This document shows, one piece after another, positions 63,066-64,000 of a stretch of 64,000 nucleotides of DNA. Numbering within the stretch: position 1 is the first letter of the stretch; every line of letters starts with the position of its first letter. A model generated the notes under the pieces. The model was not told the origin of the DNA and did not search any database. It saw only the letters and a list, made by a program, of their open reading frames with translations. Source of the DNA: Neoarius graeffei (Eukaryota; Chordata; Actinopteri; Siluriformes; Ariidae); NCBI RefSeq assembly GCF_027579695.1, contig NC_083576.1, positions 41,465,260 through 41,529,259 of the forward strand, read 5' to 3'. Position numbers and translations under genes: made by a program.

Positions 63066-64000
63066 CAATGGCGGCTGGTAGTCTTTCAAACAGGGGAGGC
63101 TGGTCGGTTACGATATTTCCAGATTTTAAAAGAAAAAACACATCAATTTTGCCCATACCCTTGCCTCTGATCTGGCTGATTGTTGGCAGCATCACAAACT
63201 GTGAAATAACAGGTTCTTTTGGCCCATTAGCCTACTGTCCAATATACATGATGGTGGTGTTGGGGGGAGGTATATTTTAACATTTTATATTTTAAAATTG
63301 TGGCATGTTGTTTAAAAATTGACCTCGGCTGTGTTTTTGTTTAAAAATGTTTTCCAAATTGTAGCTGTGTTTAATTCATATCCAGAAAAACATATATTCC
63401 AATATAATATACTCAGCATAAACATTTAAAATAGATTCTATATTTTTGGTCCATCCATGACATATTACTAAAGTAGCCTATTTACTGTTGTTGATGTGGG
63501 TCATTTCAGGCCCGGCGCCGTGGGGGGGGCGAAAGGGGGTGTCACCCCCTCGTGGCTACAGCCCTGCCCCCTCAACGGAGACTCAGATCACTTAATTGTT
63601 TTCTTATGAAAATATAATGTATTATAGACGTATTAATAATTTGCATTTTCAAATACGAAATATTAAGTGGTTGCGCCTTGCAAAAAAATACATTTCACAT
63701 AAATCACTACTAAAACTGGCACGGTAGAACAAATCTGATTGGTTGTTATGAGTCTTACGTTGCACATTGTTAATAGCGTAAGAATATGTGTCGTTGACGT
63801 CACCCCCCATGCAGCGGGGGTGAAAATTCATCACTTCAGAGTGTTTTGTCCCCTACATGCCTAAACTGGGGTCGCGGATTAAGTGGTTAGCGTTGACTCG
63901 GTGCGAGTCAGGAAGGCTATTACTAGTGCAGCCGTGGGGTCTGTTGATTTTTTTAAATTATGATTTTGGCCGCCGAGCCAAGTACCTTAGGCTTGCATTG
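63066..64000. other. Unassigned right edge
   Basis: A GC-rich block (63508-63585, GGGGGGGCGAAAGGGGGTGTCACCCCC) looks like part of a dispersed repeat. No gene recognised. Confidence 0.4.

Noticed and set aside
61800-64000. CRISPR array, operon or other prokaryotic system
   Set aside because: Spliced gene, TA/TTAA transposons and SINEs show vertebrate DNA; the repeats are tandem duplications without spacer structure.

Overview
The window is teleost fish genomic DNA. It carries one spliced host gene, SIL1, several Tc1/mariner elements with TA target duplications, tRNA-derived SINEs, an L2-type LINE 3' end, Ty3/Gypsy elements of three lineages and fish-type endogenous retroviruses (ERVs). The density of Tc1-like elements would fit a catfish or other ostariophysan, but nothing here fixes the species.

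Layout. 1-5938: 3' half of an ERV (pol 3' end, an uninterrupted env ORF, polypurine tract, a long 3' LTR) inserted into a Tc1-like element whose end survives to 6264. 6267-7441: repeats, a LINE tail and a SINE. 7530-14570: a second copy of the same Tc1 family, split by a Sushi-like chromovirus (S1, 8660-14106, minus strand, TSD GATAT). 14800-33950: a second, decayed ERV (ERV-2) blown apart by later insertions. These are a MITE (15828-16602), a chromovirus (S2, 17387-27855, minus, TSD TCAGG) that contains a Mag-like Gypsy element (22192-27109, plus, TSD ATAGG) and a stray Gmr1 PBS-gag fragment, and two Tc1 elements (28446-30040 and 31051-32644). 34454-35940: another Tc1. 36495-41410 and 42286-47226: two Gmr1-like Ty3/Gypsy elements with integrase upstream of reverse transcriptase. 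47300-51323: transposon remnants and MITEs. 51403-60271: six 3' exons of SIL1 on the minus strand, with introns loaded with Tc1 elements, an L2 fragment, a Gmr1 LTR foldback and a 759-bp foldback MITE. 60272-64000: SINE, tandem duplications, mariner-like fragment, a 25-G run and a candidate solo LTR.

Main points of interest. (a) S1 carries a tRNA-like sequence with A and B boxes in the U5 part of both LTRs. (b) S1 and S2 both show an 11- or 10-nt match between the predicted RNA start, about 30 bp after the TATA box, and the complement of the site 1 nt downstream of the 5' LTR; this is the signature of self-primed reverse transcription. (c) The first ERV keeps an open 580-codon env of unusual type. 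(d) The two Gmr1 copies use a tRNA-Phe primer site and have the rare PR-IN-RT-RH order. (e) Target duplications allow the insertion order of a four-level nest to be read directly. Apart from SIL1, no host protein-coding gene was recognised.
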